Assembly (NCBI RefSeq): GCF_000745265.1
Contig: NZ_JQNN01000001.1
Coordinates: forward strand, 1,364,001-1,428,000
Direction: 5' to 3'
Length of the DNA: 64,000 nt
Source of the DNA: Massilia sp. 9096
Lineage (GTDB): Bacteria; Pseudomonadota; Gammaproteobacteria; Burkholderiales; Burkholderiaceae_D
Part shown: piece after piece, positions 1-9,795 of the stretch
Layout of the letters: every line of letters begins with the position of its first letter
How positions within the stretch are numbered: position 1 is the stretch's first letter
Program-made: the position numbers and the translations under genes
The notes under the pieces: model-generated
Told to the model about the DNA's origin: nothing
Databases searched by the model: none
What the model saw: the letters and a program-made list of their open reading frames with translations, nothing else

Positions 1-1
1 A

Positions 2-1645
2 GCGCTTCCAGGCCAGATGATGATCGAGCCGCTTATGATCTCGAGCATCATCCGCTTTGCGGCACGTCACTACGGCGCCAGCGAGATCGTGTCGCGCCGC
101 ACCGAGCCGGCACTGCAGGGCGAGCTGCACCGCAGTACTTACCGTGCATGCGAACGGCGCGCGCGCCGCCTGGCGCAGGCAATCGAAGATTGCGGCGTCA
201 GCATGGGCGAGCGCGTCGGCACGCTGGCCTGGAACGGCCATCGCCACCTCGAGCTGTATTACGCCGTGTCCGGTTCGGGCGCCGTGCTGCACACGATTAA
301 TCCACGCCTGCATCCCGAGCAGATCGCCTGGATCGTCAACCACGCGCAAGACCAGATGCTGTTCTTCGACCTGGGTTTTCTGCCGCTGGTGGAAAGCATC
401 GCCGCGCTGTGCCCGACGGTGCGCCATTTCGTGGCGATGACCGAACGCGCCCACATGCCGGCCGCCTCCAGCATCCCGGACCTGCTGTGCTACGAAGACC
501 TGCTCGACGCCTCCGCATCGGCCGGCGACGCGTATGCGTGGCCGCAGTTCGACGAGAACGCGGCCGCCTCGCTGTGCTACACCTCGGGCACCACCGGCAA
601 CCCGAAGGGGGCGCTGTACTCGCACCGTTCGACCGTACTGCATGCCTACGCGTCGAGCATGCCGAACGTGCTCAACGTCAGCGCGGCCGACACTGTGCTG
701 CCGGTGGTGCCGATGTTCCACGTCAACGCCTGGGGCTTGCCGTATTCGGCGTTATTGAGCGGCGCCAAGCTGGTGCTGCCAGCCGCGGCGCTGGACGGCA
801 AGTCGCTGTACGACCTGTTCGAGGGCGAGGGCGTGACCTTTTCGGCCGGCGTGCCGACCGTCTGGCTCGGCCTGGTCAACTACGCGCTGCAGAACGATTT
901 GCGCTTCTCGACCTTCCGGCGCACGGTGATCGGCGGTTCGGCCTGCCCGCCGGCGCTGATGGACACGCTGGTCGACCGCTTCGACGTGCAGGTCGTGCAC
1001 GGTTGGGGCATGACCGAAATGTCGCCGCTCGGGACCACCGGCGGCCTGCTGGCCAGGCATCGCAGCCTGCCGAAGGAAGCGCAGCGGCGGATCCTGCAAA
1101 AGCAGGGCCATGCGATCTTCGGGGTCGACATGAAGATCGTCGACCAACACGGCGCCGAGCTGCCCTGGGACGGCGTGAGCGCCGGCGACCTGCTGGTGCG
1201 CGGGCCGTGGATCGTCGCCAGCTACTTTCGCGGCGAGACCGACCCGCTCCAGGACGGCTGGTTCCCGACCGGCGACGTGGCCACCATCGACCCGGACGGC
1301 TTCATGCAGATCACCGACCGCAGCAAGGACGTGATCAAGTCCGGCGGCGAGTGGATCGGCTCGATCGACCTGGAAAACATCGCGATGTCGCACCCCGGCG
1401 TGCTGCAGGCGGCCTGCATCGGCGTGCGCCATCCGAAGTGGGACGAGCGCCCGCTGCTGCTGGTGGTGCGCCGGCCGGGCGTCGAAGTCACGCGCGAGGA
1501 CATCCTGGGCGCGTTCGAAGGGAAGATCGCCAGGTTCTGGATGCCGGACGACGTCGTGTTCGTCGATGCGCTGCCGATCGGCGGGACCGGCAAGGTGCAG
1601 AAGAACCGGCTGCGCGAGGCCTATGCCCGCCATCTGGAGGAATAA
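2..1645 (+). CDS. AMP-forming acyl-CoA synthetase (fatty acid or methylthiopropionate CoA ligase type), 5' end truncated by window
   Basis: ANL-superfamily adenylating enzyme that activates a carboxylic acid with ATP and CoA. Visible motifs are the P-loop-like YTSGTTGNPKG (about residue 187 counted from the ATG at 17), GWGMTEMSP, the GWFPTGDVATID hinge region, and the C-terminal GGTGKVQKNRLRE carrying the A10 lysine. The frame stays open upstream of the first ATG to the window edge (codons for A-L-P-G-Q), and relatives usually begin a few residues before this point, so the true start is probably just outside the window. The next gene is a FadJ-type beta-oxidation enzyme on the same strand, which supports a role in acyl-CoA catabolism. 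Substrate (medium/long-chain fatty acid versus 3-methylthiopropionate, DmdB-like) cannot be decided from sequence alone. Confidence 0.9.
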   Translation, partial: ALPGQMMIEPLMISSIIRFAARHYGASEIVSRRTEPALQGELHRSTYRACERRARRLAQAIEDCGVSMGERVGTLAWNGHRHLELYYAVSGSGAVLHTINPRLHPEQIAWIVNHAQDQMLFFDLGFLPLVESIAALCPTVRHFVAMTERAHMPAASSIPDLLCYEDLLDASASAGDAYAWPQFDENAAASLCYTSGTTGNPKGALYSHRSTVLHAYASSMPNVLNVSAADTVLPVVPMFHVNAWGLPYSALLSGAKLVLPAAALDGKSLYDLFEGEGVTFSAGVPTVWLGLVNYALQNDLRFSTFRRTVIGGSACPPALMDTLVDRFDVQVVHGWGMTEMSPLGTTGGLLARHRSLPKEAQRRILQKQGHAIFGVDMKIVDQHGAELPWDGVSAGDLLVRGPWIVASYFRGETDPLQDGWFPTGDVATIDPDGFMQITDRSKDVIKSGGEWIGSIDLENIAMSHPGVLQAACIGVRHPKWDERPLLLVVRRPGVEVTREDILGAFEGKIARFWMPDDVVFVDALPIGGTGKVQKNRLREAYARHLEE

Positions 1646-1714
1646 CACGACCGTTCTTTTTGGCGGTATAGTGTGGCGCAGTGTTGTCACTCTAATAGAA
1701 GATCAAGGAGACCC

Positions 1715-3796
1715 ATGAGCGCCGATTACCAGGTCCTGAACAATGTGGCCGTCATCACCCTGAACAACCCGCCGGTGAACGGCCTCGGTCTGGAGACGCG
1801 CACCGCGGCGGTCGCGGCGATCGAACGCGCCGGGCTCGACGACGCGGTCAAGGCGATCGTCATCACGGGTGCCGGCAAGGCCTTTTCGGGCGGCGCCGAC
1901 ATCCGCGAGTTCAACTCCCCGAGAGCGCTGACCGAGCCGACGCTGCACACGCTGATCCGCACCGCCGAGAGCGCCGCCAAGCCGACCGTGGCCGCGATCC
2001 ACAGCGTGTGCATGGGCGGCGGCCTGGAGCTGGCGCTGGGCTGCCATTACCGCGTCGCCGTGCCGGGCGCACAGATCGCGCTGCCGGAAGTCAAGCTCGG
2101 CCTGCTGCCGGGCGCCGGCGGCACCCAGCGTTTGCCGCGCGTGCTCGGCCTGGAAGCCGCGCTCGACATGATCGTCAGCGGCGCGCCGGTCGCCTCGGAA
2201 AAGCTGCCGGCGCTGTTCGACGCGGTGTTCGCCGCCGGGGCCGACCTGGTGGCCGCCGCGGTCGACTTCGCGAACGGGGTCGCCGACGTGCGCCCGCTGC
2301 CCAAGGTACGTGACCGTCAGGTAGCGCACCCGGATGCGCAGGCCTTCCTCGCGCTCGCGCGTGCGCGCGTGGCGAAGGAAGCCGGCCCGTTCCCGGCGCC
2401 GCGCGAGTGCGTCGAATGCATCGCCGGGGCCGTCGACATGCCGATCGAGGATGGCCTGGCGTTCGAGCGCGCGCGCTTCATCGCGCTGACGCAGACCCCG
2501 GAGTCGAAGGCGCTGCGCCATGCCTTCTTCGCCGAGCGCGCCGCCAGCAAGGTGCCCGACGTTCCGCCGGATACCCCGATCCGCGCGATCAAGTCGGCCG
2601 CCGTGATCGGCGCCGGCACCATGGGCGGCGGCATTGCGATGAACTTCGCCAACGCCGGCATCCCGGTGACGATCCTCGAGATGAAACGGGAAGCGCTCGA
2701 CAAGGGCCTGGCGACCATCCGCAAGAATTACGAAAACACCGTCAGGAAGGGCAAGCTGAGCGCGGAACAATGCGAGCAGCGCCTGAGCCTGGTGAAAGGC
2801 ACGCTGTCGTACGAAGACATCGCCCAGGCCGACATCGTGATCGAAGCCGTGTTCGAAGACCTGGGCGTCAAGGAGGTCGTGTTCCGCGAGCTCGACGCCA
2901 TCATGAAGCCAGGCGCGATCCTGGCCTCGAACACCTCGACGCTGGACCTGGACAAGATCGCCGGCTTCACGGCGCGCCCGCAGGACGTGATCGGCCTGCA
3001 CTTCTTCAGCCCGGCCAACGTGATGAAGCTGCTCGAGATCGTGCGCGGCCGCGAGACCGGCAAGGACGTGCTGGCCACCGCGCTGGCGCTGTCCAAGAAG
3101 CTCAGGAAGACCGGCGTGGTGTCGGGCGTGTGCGACGGCTTCATCGGCAACCGCATGGTCGAGCAGTACGTGCGCCAGGCCGGCTTCCTGCTCGACGAGG
3201 GCGCGCTGCCCGAACAGGTCGACCGCGCCATCGAAGAATTCGGCTTCGCGATGGGGCCGTTTCGCATGGGGGACCTGGCCGGGAACGACATCGGCTGGGC
3301 GATCCGCAAGCGCCGTTACCTGGACATGCCGGACGTGAAGTACTCGAAGACCGCCGACCTGCTGTGCGAGGCGGGCCGCTTCGGCCAGAAGACCGGCGCC
3401 GGCTGGTACGACTACCGGCCGGGCGAGCGCACGCCGCATCCGTCGCGGCGCGTGAACGACATGATCGTCCAGCATTCGAAGGACCTCGGCATCGAGCGGC
3501 GCCGGATCGGCGACGAGGAGATCGTCGAGCGCCTGGTCTATGCGCTGGTCAACGAGGGCGCCAGGATCCTGCTGGAAGGGATCGCGCTGCGGGCTTCCGA
3601 CATCGACATGGTCTACCTGACCGGCTATGGTTTCCCGCTGTTTCGCGGCGGGCCGATGTTCTACGCCGATACCGTCGGCTTGCCGAAGGCGCTGGAGGCG
3701 ATGCACAAGTATGCGCGCGGCTACCACGGCGAGGCGTGGCAGCCGGCGCCGCTGCTGGTGCAGCTGGCGCGCGAGGGCAAGGGGTTCAACGCCTGA
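1715..3796 (+). CDS. fadJ: Bifunctional enoyl-CoA hydratase / 3-hydroxyacyl-CoA dehydrogenase (FadJ-like)
   Basis: Multifunctional beta-oxidation enzyme of 693 residues. The N-terminal crotonase domain shows [15 protein letters not shown], the oxyanion-hole region [15 protein letters not shown], and [20 protein letters not shown]. The NAD-binding domain begins near residue 300 with the Rossmann motif [20 protein letters not shown], followed by [13 protein letters not shown] and the dehydrogenase signature [19 protein letters not shown]-terminal dimerisation domain follows. The start was set at the ATG preceded by AAGGAG (1705-1710); an upstream in-frame start at 1673 lacks a ribosome site. 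It lies about 70 bases after the acyl-CoA ligase on the same strand, so the two probably work together. No thiolase partner is visible in the window. Orthology to FadJ versus FadB-type or eukaryote-like peroxisomal enzymes is not resolved. Confidence 0.92.
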   Translation: MSADYQVLNNVAVITLNNPPVNGLGLETRTAAVAAIERAGLDDAVKAIVITGAGKAFSGGADIREFNSPRALTEPTLHTLIRTAESAAKPTVAAIHSVCMGGGLELALGCHYRVAVPGAQIALPEVKLGLLPGAGGTQRLPRVLGLEAALDMIVSGAPVASEKLPALFDAVFAAGADLVAAAVDFANGVADVRPLPKVRDRQVAHPDAQAFLALARARVAKEAGPFPAPRECVECIAGAVDMPIEDGLAFERARFIALTQTPESKALRHAFFAERAASKVPDVPPDTPIRAIKSAAVIGAGTMGGGIAMNFANAGIPVTILEMKREALDKGLATIRKNYENTVRKGKLSAEQCEQRLSLVKGTLSYEDIAQADIVIEAVFEDLGVKEVVFRELDAIMKPGAILASNTSTLDLDKIAGFTARPQDVIGLHFFSPANVMKLLEIVRGRETGKDVLATALALSKKLRKTGVVSGVCDGFIGNRMVEQYVRQAGFLLDEGALPEQVDRAIEEFGFAMGPFRMGDLAGNDIGWAIRKRRYLDMPDVKYSKTADLLCEAGRFGQKTGAGWYDYRPGERTPHPSRRVNDMIVQHSKDLGIERRRIGDEEIVERLVYALVNEGARILLEGIALRASDIDMVYLTGYGFPLFRGGPMFYADTVGLPKALEAMHKYARGYHGEAWQPAPLLVQLAREGKGFNA

Positions 3797-3823
3797 CTCA
3801 AGGCGTGACTCTGGGACTGACTC
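3794..3823 (+). repeat. Three direct copies of TGACTC at a 12-base period
   Basis: TGACTC occurs at 3794-3799, 3806-3811 and 3818-3823, with exactly 12 bases between copy starts. The first copy contains the fadJ stop codon. No function is evident; local duplication slippage is the simplest reading. Confidence 0.5.
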
Positions 3824-4062
3824 AGGGCCTGGCTGCCTGCCACAGGGTCCACGCGGCCGCCAGGTTCCAGAGCGGCTGCAGGGCGGTCAGCATGATGAGG
3901 CTATGTGGCGTGATCGACATCCCCGCCACCACGGCCGGGCACGGCAGCACGGCGGCGGCTGCCCGCCGGCGCATGCGTCATCAGCCACCCGGCCATGGGC
4001 GGGGTGGTAAAGCCGTCCAGCAGCATGGCCCTGAGGCGCGGGATGGCGGCGGCGTGCTAGGC
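3822..4062 (-). pseudogene. Possible degraded gene remnant (membrane-protein-like tail)
   Basis: The roughly 300 bases between fadJ and the next transporter hold no intact gene. On the minus strand two adjoining reading frames look protein-like. One contains LLDGFTTPPMAGWLMTHAPA; after a frame change the other reads AVVAGMSITPHSLIML and then LWNLAAAWTLWQAARP before a stop at 3822-3824. Joined by one frameshift these would form the end of a small hydrophobic protein. No family is recognised. This could be chance coding potential in GC-rich DNA, so confidence is low. Confidence 0.25.
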
Positions 4063-4095
4063 TGTCAGGTCTGCCACCGTCATCACGCCAGTCCA

Positions 4096-5331
4096 GTGAA
4101 AAATGTCTTACTGATCGCCTCCGCCTGCCTGCTCGGCATCCTGTCCACCGTCGGCGCCTCGTTGCCGTACCCGATCCTGCCGCCGCTGTTCGCCAACGCG
4201 GCGGCGGGCGACAGCCTGACCCATTTCCTCGGCCTGCCTCCCAAGCTGCTGTTCGCGATCGCGCTGATGGTCAACCCGGTCGGCCTGCTGATCGGCACCG
4301 CCACGCTCGGTTCGCTGTCGGACCGCTACGGCCGCCGTCCGTTGCTGCTGACGACCGCGCTGGGCGCCGCGCTCGGGCACATGCTCACGGCCTGGGCGCT
4401 GGCGATCCGCTCGTATCCGCTGTTCCTGCTGGCGCGCTTCTGCACCGGCCTGCTCGAAGGGAACGGCTCGATCGTGCGCGCGATGCTGGCCGAGCGCCTG
4501 CAGGGCATGCTGCGCAACCAGGCGCTGTCGTGGCTGAACGGCTCGTTTTATCTCGGCTGGCTGGTCGGGCCGCTGCTGGCCGGCTTGACCATCGGCTGGG
4601 GCTTGACGGTGCCGTTCTACGTCGCCGCCGGTTTCCTGCTGCTCGGTGCGCTGCTGGTGACGCTGGCGCTGGAGCGCGAGGTCAAGCCCGCCGGGGCAGC
4701 CTGGTGGCAGGTCGCGCGCGAACGCCATGCCTTCAACCTGCTGCGCCACCCGGGCCTGCGCACGCTGTTCGGCGTGCAGCTGGCCTACACCTGCGGCGTC
4801 ACCGCGTTCTACGAGTTCTATCCGCTCTGGCTGGTCGAGGTCGGCCACTACGGCACGCGCGCGATCTCGCTGGCCAACGTCGGCATGTGCGGCGTGATGA
4901 CGGCGTCGTCCCTGGTCGCCGGGCGCCAGAACCGCGACGACCCGCTGCGTCGCGCGGCCTGGCTGGCGGCCGTGGTGGCGCTGGCGATCGCCACGCTCGG
5001 CACCGGCAAGCTGTGGATCGGCCTGGTCGGGATCGTCGCGTTCGGCTTGCCGCACGCGTTCTACAACGCCATCGTGCAGGTGTGGGCCGCCGACCGCTTT
5101 TCCGACCATGGCCAAGGCGCGGTGATGGGGCTGTTGTCCACGACCTTCTGCCTGGCCAACATCGTCATGGCGGCGGTCGGCGCGGTGCTGACGCTGGTCG
5201 ACACGCGCCTGGTGCTGGTACTGGGCGCCCTGATGACGGCGTGGTCGGCCACGCGCATGCGCGCGTGGGCGCGCGTGCCGGCGTCCGATCCGGCAACGGA
5301 TCCGGGGCGCGACGGCGGCGCCGCTCAATAA
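4096..5331 (+). CDS. MFS transporter (12-TM efflux-type)
   Basis: Integral membrane protein of 411 residues with alternating hydrophobic segments throughout. The signature between TM2 and TM3 (GSLSDRYGRRPLLL) matches the MFS loop motif, followed by a TM4-like RFCTGLLEGN. The start is taken as GTG at 4096, because the first transmembrane segment (VLLIASACLLGILSTVG) begins only a few residues later; no strong ribosome site is visible. Sequence style resembles drug/proton antiporters (tetracycline-efflux-like), but the substrate cannot be told. Its 3' end overlaps the convergent MHS-family transporter by seven bases, so the two are separate transcription units. Confidence 0.8.
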   Translation: MKNVLLIASACLLGILSTVGASLPYPILPPLFANAAAGDSLTHFLGLPPKLLFAIALMVNPVGLLIGTATLGSLSDRYGRRPLLLTTALGAALGHMLTAWALAIRSYPLFLLARFCTGLLEGNGSIVRAMLAERLQGMLRNQALSWLNGSFYLGWLVGPLLAGLTIGWGLTVPFYVAAGFLLLGALLVTLALEREVKPAGAAWWQVARERHAFNLLRHPGLRTLFGVQLAYTCGVTAFYEFYPLWLVEVGHYGTRAISLANVGMCGVMTASSLVAGRQNRDDPLRRAAWLAAVVALAIATLGTGKLWIGLVGIVAFGLPHAFYNAIVQVWAADRFSDHGQGAVMGLLSTTFCLANIVMAAVGAVLTLVDTRLVLVLGALMTAWSATRMRAWARVPASDPATDPGRDGGAAQ

Positions 5332-7031
5332 TCCTGCGCGTAGATATTGTTGTCCTTGGTCTCCCTGACGAACAGGGCGCCGATCACGAAGGTGATCAGG
5401 GCCACCACGATCGGGTACCACAGCCCGAAATAGATGTCGCCGCGCGCCGCCACCATCGCGAACGCGAAGGTCGGCAGCAGGCCGCCGAACCAGCCGTTGC
5501 CGATGTGGTAGGGCAGGGACATCGAGGTGTAGCGGATGCGGGTCGGGAACATCTCGACCAGCATCGCCGCGATCGGGCCGTAGACCATGGTCACGTACAG
5601 CACCAGCACGAACAGCAGCAGCACCACCATCGGCCGGTTGATCTGGGTGGCGTCGGCCTTGGCCGGGTAGCCGGCGGCCTTGAGCGCGGCGCCCAGGTCT
5701 TTCTTGAGGGCGGCGTCGCGCGCCTTGCTGGCGGCGTCGAAGTCGCGTCCGGCGGCCGTCATCGTGGCGTTGAACGAGGGATAGACGCGGTCGCCGACCT
5801 TGATGCTGGCGATGGTGCCGGCCGGCGCGTCCTGGCGCGTGTAGCTGACCGAGGCCGCGGTGAGCTGGGCGGTGGCGATGTCGCACGAGGACGGGAACTT
5901 CTCGGTGCCGGTCAGCTTGAACTGGAAGTGGCAGGATTGCGGGTCGGCGACCACCACCACCGGCGAGCTGGCCAGCGCGCTGGCCAGGGCCGGATTGCCG
6001 TAGTTGGTCAGGCCCTTGAAGATCGGGAAGTAGGTCAGCGCGGCGATCAGGCAGCCGGCCAGGATGATGCGCTTGCGCCCGATCCGGTCCGACAGCGAGC
6101 CGAAGAACACGAAGAACGGCGTGGCGATCGCCAGGGCGATGGCGAGCAGGATGTTGGCCAGCGCGGCGTCGATCTTGAGCGTTTGGGTGAGGAAGAACAG
6201 CGCGTAGAACTGGCCGGTGTACCACACGACGGCCTGGCCCATCGTCAGCCCGAGCAGGGCCAGCAGGGCAATGCGGCCGTTCTTCCAGGTCAGGAAGGCT
6301 TCCGACACCGGCGCCTTCGAGGTCTTGCCCTCCGCCTTCATCCGGGCAAAAGCGGGCGACTCCGACATCGACAGCCGGATCCACACCGAGATCCCGAGCA
6401 GCAGCACCGAGACCAGGAAGGGTATCCGCCAGCCCCAGGCGTCGAAGGCCTGGGTGTCCATCGCCGCGCGTACCCCGGTGATCACCAGCAGCGACAGGAA
6501 CAGGCCGAGCGTGGCCGTGGTCTGGATCCAGGAGGTGAAGAAGCCGCGCCGGCCCTCGGGCGCGTGCTCGGCCACGTAGGTGGCGGCGCCGCCGTACTCG
6601 CCGCCCAGGGCCAGGCCCTGCAGGATGCGCAGGGAGACCAGGATGATCGGCGCGGCGATGCCCCACGAGGCATAGCCCGGCAGCAGGCCGACGATGAAGG
6701 TCGAGGCGCCCATGATCAGGATGGTGATCAGGAAGGTGTACTTGCGCCCGACCATGTCGCCCAGGCGCCCGAACACGAGGGCTCCGAACGGACGCACGAT
6801 GAAGCCGGCGGCGAAGGCCAGCAGCGCGAAGATGAAGCTGGTGGTGGGGTCGCCGGCAAAGAACTGCTTGGCGATGATCGCGGCCAGCGAGCCGTAGAGG
6901 TAGAAGTCGTACCACTCGAAGACGGTGCCGAGGGACGAAGCGAAGATGACCTTGCGCTCTTCCTTCGTGAGTCCGCCGCTGGACGGCAGCGACTTGCCGC
7001 CCGCAGCCATGCCAGGTGTGAATGCCATCAT
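5325..7031 (-). CDS. MFS transporter, metabolite:H+ symporter (MHS) family with a large periplasmic insert
   Basis: Inner-membrane symporter of 568 residues. The start of TM1 with EWYDFYLYGSLAAIIA is typical of the MHS family (ProP, KgtP, ShiA). FGRLGDMVGRKYTF is the loop 2-3 motif, GLALGGEYGGAATYVAEHAP lies in TM4-5, and GSLSDRIGRKRIILAG in loop 8-9. Between about residues 365 and 475 there is a hydrophilic insert containing two cysteines, predicted to lie outside the membrane and absent from the short 430-residue MHS members. The start follows CGGAGACC. Probable substrates are organic acids, betaine or proline; none is provable here. Confidence 0.87.
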   Translation of the reverse strand: MMAFTPGMAAGGKSLPSSGGLTKEERKVIFASSLGTVFEWYDFYLYGSLAAIIAKQFFAGDPTTSFIFALLAFAAGFIVRPFGALVFGRLGDMVGRKYTFLITILIMGASTFIVGLLPGYASWGIAAPIILVSLRILQGLALGGEYGGAATYVAEHAPEGRRGFFTSWIQTTATLGLFLSLLVITGVRAAMDTQAFDAWGWRIPFLVSVLLLGISVWIRLSMSESPAFARMKAEGKTSKAPVSEAFLTWKNGRIALLALLGLTMGQAVVWYTGQFYALFFLTQTLKIDAALANILLAIALAIATPFFVFFGSLSDRIGRKRIILAGCLIAALTYFPIFKGLTNYGNPALASALASSPVVVVADPQSCHFQFKLTGTEKFPSSCDIATAQLTAASVSYTRQDAPAGTIASIKVGDRVYPSFNATMTAAGRDFDAASKARDAALKKDLGAALKAAGYPAKADATQINRPMVVLLLFVLVLYVTMVYGPIAAMLVEMFPTRIRYTSMSLPYHIGNGWFGGLLPTFAFAMVAARGDIYFGLWYPIVVALITFVIGALFVRETKDNNIYAQDY

Positions 7032-7129
7032 GGTCTCCGTATGTTTGTTATCGCATCCGACTGTGCGCCGACAAGCTTACGCGATGCTGTCACCAGCCCC
7101 CAGGGCGCGGGCTTGATCGGCCTCAAGCA

Positions 7130-8212
7130 TCAACCTGCCGCGTCGCCGTCACCGGGTTCGCCGCCGGGTGTGCTGTGTCGTTCGACATCGGAATCGTCGT
7201 CCGGTTCAGCGCCGGGCTCATCTTCGGGATTGGTGCGCGCGTATTTGTAGGCCGCGGCCGAGCGTTCCAGCGCCAGGCCGAGCACGCCGGTCAGTTCGCC
7301 CTGCGAGGTGCCCTGGCGCAGCTGCTGGTTGGCGAAGGTGTTGCGCAGCGTGCGCCCGCCCGCGCGCGCGATGGCGATGCCGGCGCGCTCGAAGCTGGCG
7401 CGCACCTGGCGATAGACGGTGGCCTTGTGCAGCGGGTCGCCATCCAGGTTGGCCGGGAAGGCCAGCTCGCCCGGGATCTTCAGGGCGGCGCGTTCGGCCA
7501 GCCAGGCGCGCAGCTCGGCCACGCCTTCGCGCGGCAGCGTGGTGGTGTGCTCATGGCTGGTCGGGTGCTTGCTTTCCGGCGTGATGTTCAGTGCGACGCC
7601 GCCTTCGAGGTCCGGTTGGCGGCCCACCTCGCCGACCAGCAGGCCGATCGCTTCCGCCACGCGCAAGCCGGCCAGCGCCATCGTCACCTGCATCGCGCGG
7701 TCGCGCCGGCGCTTCCAGGCGCCGGCGCCCTCGTTCCTGTCGCCGGGGCCGGCGGGCAGGGCGGCCAGGAAGCGCTGCAGCTCCTCGGCGGTCAGCGCGG
7801 TCATCGGCGCATCCTTGGCGATCTGGGCGCGGTCGGTCAGCGCGATCGCCTGGCGCGCCGGGTTGGGCGAGCGTTCCAGGTAATCGAAGCAGCGTTCCAG
7901 CAGGCGCAGGTAGCGGTAGGCGATCTTGCTGTTCAAGTCGCGCTTGCCGTCGCTGGCGAGGGCGATGAAGCGCTGCAGGTCGGCCGCGTTCACGGTCGTC
8001 ATCTTCAGCTTCTCGCTCACCATCCAGCCGGCGAACTTGCCGAACATGAAGGTATAGACCGCCGCCGACTCGGCCGAGACCGGGCGCGGCACCTCGGGCT
8101 GGCGGCTGGAGGTCATAACGAAGTCGGGCGACGCCACGAAGGCGGCGAAGGCGACGTTGGGACTGCGGTCCCAGGCGGCGATGGAATGCGGGTCGATCGA
8201 TGGCGTGGTCAT
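7130..8212 (-). CDS. Tyrosine recombinase / phage-integrase family protein with altered catalytic histidines
   Basis: Site-specific recombinase-like protein of 360 residues. The N-terminal SAM-like core-binding region covers about residues 45-135 and the catalytic domain about 155-325. Visible active-site elements are Arg I in MALAGLRVAEAIGL, a beta-hairpin lysine in TPESKHPTSHEH, Arg II in GRTLRNTFANQQ, and a probable nucleophile tyrosine in RSAAAYKYA. The usual box-II His (HxLRH) is Arg, the following His is Asn, and the LGH His is Leu. The tail of about 35 residues is Asp/Glu/Gly-rich. The start ATG at 8212 has AAGGTG upstream. No phage genes or att repeats are seen beside it, so it may be a resident recombinase or a relic. 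Confidence 0.75.
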   Translation of the reverse strand: MTTPSIDPHSIAAWDRSPNVAFAAFVASPDFVMTSSRQPEVPRPVSAESAAVYTFMFGKFAGWMVSEKLKMTTVNAADLQRFIALASDGKRDLNSKIAYRYLRLLERCFDYLERSPNPARQAIALTDRAQIAKDAPMTALTAEELQRFLAALPAGPGDRNEGAGAWKRRRDRAMQVTMALAGLRVAEAIGLLVGEVGRQPDLEGGVALNITPESKHPTSHEHTTTLPREGVAELRAWLAERAALKIPGELAFPANLDGDPLHKATVYRQVRASFERAGIAIARAGGRTLRNTFANQQLRQGTSQGELTGVLGLALERSAAAYKYARTNPEDEPGAEPDDDSDVERHSTPGGEPGDGDAAG

Positions 8213-8451
8213 GGGGCACCTTGGATGAGTTTTGCTGTTGACGCTATTTTGCAACTAACCGACCAATAAAACAAGCCAAACCAAAAAACCGCCACCAGCA
8301 CCGACGGCGCCGGCAAGAGGGATGCCAGCAACGCCGGCCCGCCGGCCCTGGACCCAGGCTGGCAGCCGGGCCCGTACCCGGGCTCGCCATCGCGCCCGCG
8401 AACCGCTATGCTGGCCGTATCCATGATCAACCAGAATCGAAACGGAACACC

Positions 8452-8754
8452 ATGCTCAAGCACATCGTCATGTGGAAGTTGAAGGACCACGCCGAAGGCG
8501 CCGACCGCGCCGCGAACGCCCTGGAAATGAAGCGGCGGCTGGACGCCTGCGCCGGCATCGTCCCCGGCATGGGCGCCTTCGAAGTGACGCTCGCCCAGCC
8601 GGGCCTGGAAGCGACCTATGACGTGGTGCTGTATTCCGAGTTCGACGACCAGGCCGCGCTGGAGGCCTACGCCAGCCATCCGACCCACAAGGCGCTGGTG
8701 CCGTTCATCGGCGCGATCCGCGAAGCGCGCCAGTGCATGGACTACATCGTGTGA
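8452..8754 (+). CDS. Dabb (stress-responsive alpha/beta barrel) domain protein
   Basis: Small 100-residue protein that fits the dimeric alpha/beta-barrel 'Dabb' family: it begins MLKHIVMWKLKD, has a central TYDVVLYSEFDDQAALEAY and ends HPTHKALVPFIGAI. Family members form dimeric barrels, and some catalyse small cyclisation or hydrolysis steps, but most bacterial ones have no known reaction. It stands alone between the minus-strand recombinase and the minus-strand aldo/keto reductase, which it converges on, so context gives no further clue. Confidence 0.85.
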   Translation: MLKHIVMWKLKDHAEGADRAANALEMKRRLDACAGIVPGMGAFEVTLAQPGLEATYDVVLYSEFDDQAALEAYASHPTHKALVPFIGAIREARQCMDYIV

Positions 8755-8811
8755 GGCCGAGGTAGCGAGCGCCCAGGTCGCAAACGCCGGACGCGCGCCG
8801 TGATTGCAGTC

Positions 8812-9795
8812 TCAGTACGGTCCGCGGATGTATTCGCGCACGTGTTCGCGGTACAGCTGCGCGAGCGCCTCGTGGGTTTGCGGGTCGAGCGGGGGCAGGG
8901 CGGCGGCGCTGACGTTGGCCTGGACCTGCTGCGGCGAACTGGCGCCCGGGATCACCACCGACACCGCCGGCTGGTCGAGGATCCAGCGCAGCGCCGTCTG
9001 GGCCATCGTGACGCCGGGTGGGATCAGCGCGCCGACACGCTCGCTGGCTTCCACGCCGCGCGCCTGGCCAAGGCCGGCGAAGGTTTCGCCGACGTTGAAG
9101 GCGGCGCCGTCCTGGTTGAAGTTGCGGTGGTCGTCCGGGCGGAAGGTGGTGGCGCGCGTGATCTTCCCCGCTAGCAGGCCACTGGCCAGCGGCAGGCGCA
9201 CGATGATGCCGACGCTGCGGGCGGCAGCCTGCGGCAGCAGTTCCTCGAGCGGCTTCTGGCGGAAGATATTCAGGATCACCTGCAGCGAGGTCAGGCCGTC
9301 CTGCTGCAGGCAGATCAGGCCTTCCTCGACCGACTCGACGCTCGCGCCCCAGCGCTTGATCAAGCCCTCCTGCTGCAGTTCGCGCAGCCAGTCGAACACG
9401 TGGCCCTGCCGCAGCACCTCGGTCGGCACGCAATGCAGCTGCGTCAGGTCGAGGCTGTCCACGCCCAGGCGTTCGAGCGAGCGCTGGGTCGCTTCGCGCA
9501 GCGATTCGCGCGTGTAGCCGTCGGGGTAGATGCCGGCGCGGCCCAACTTGGTGGCGACGAACAGGCCGGCGTCGACGCGGCTGCGCAAAAAGCGGCCGAT
9601 CGAGCGTTCGCTGGCGCCATCGCCATAGACATCGGCGGTATCGATGAAGCGCACGCCGGCCCCATACGCGGTTTCCAGCGTCTGCTGGGCGACGTCGTCG
9701 TTCCAGTCGTCGCGCCAGCCGCCGCCGAGCTGCCAGCAGCCCAGGCCGATTTCCGGAACTTCCACGCCGTCGCGGCCGAATCTTCGTGATTGCAT
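8812..9795 (-). CDS. Aldo/keto reductase
   Basis: NADPH-dependent oxidoreductase of 327 residues with the AKR barrel. GLGCWQLGG lies near the N-terminus, followed by FIDTADVYGDGASERSIG (catalytic Asp and Tyr), the lysine region LFVATKLGRAG, the His region DLTQLHCVP, and a C-terminal cofactor-binding VVIPGASSPQQVQAN. This pattern is typical of the AKR11/12-like group (YajO, YccK, pyridoxal-reductase-like). The start ATG at 9795 has AAGGAG seven bases upstream; the longer open frame beyond it is not supported. It is divergent from the TonB receptor across a 467-base AT-rich gap. Substrate unknown. Confidence 0.9.
   Translation of the reverse strand: MQSRRFGRDGVEVPEIGLGCWQLGGGWRDDWNDDVAQQTLETAYGAGVRFIDTADVYGDGASERSIGRFLRSRVDAGLFVATKLGRAGIYPDGYTRESLREATQRSLERLGVDSLDLTQLHCVPTEVLRQGHVFDWLRELQQEGLIKRWGASVESVEEGLICLQQDGLTSLQVILNIFRQKPLEELLPQAAARSVGIIVRLPLASGLLAGKITRATTFRPDDHRNFNQDGAAFNVGETFAGLGQARGVEASERVGALIPPGVTMAQTALRWILDQPAVSVVIPGASSPQQVQANVSAAALPPLDPQTHEALAQLYREHVREYIRGPY

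Noticed and set aside
7130..8212. Integrase as evidence for a mobile element or prophage
   Set aside because: No tRNA, att repeats, phage genes or composition shift flank it.
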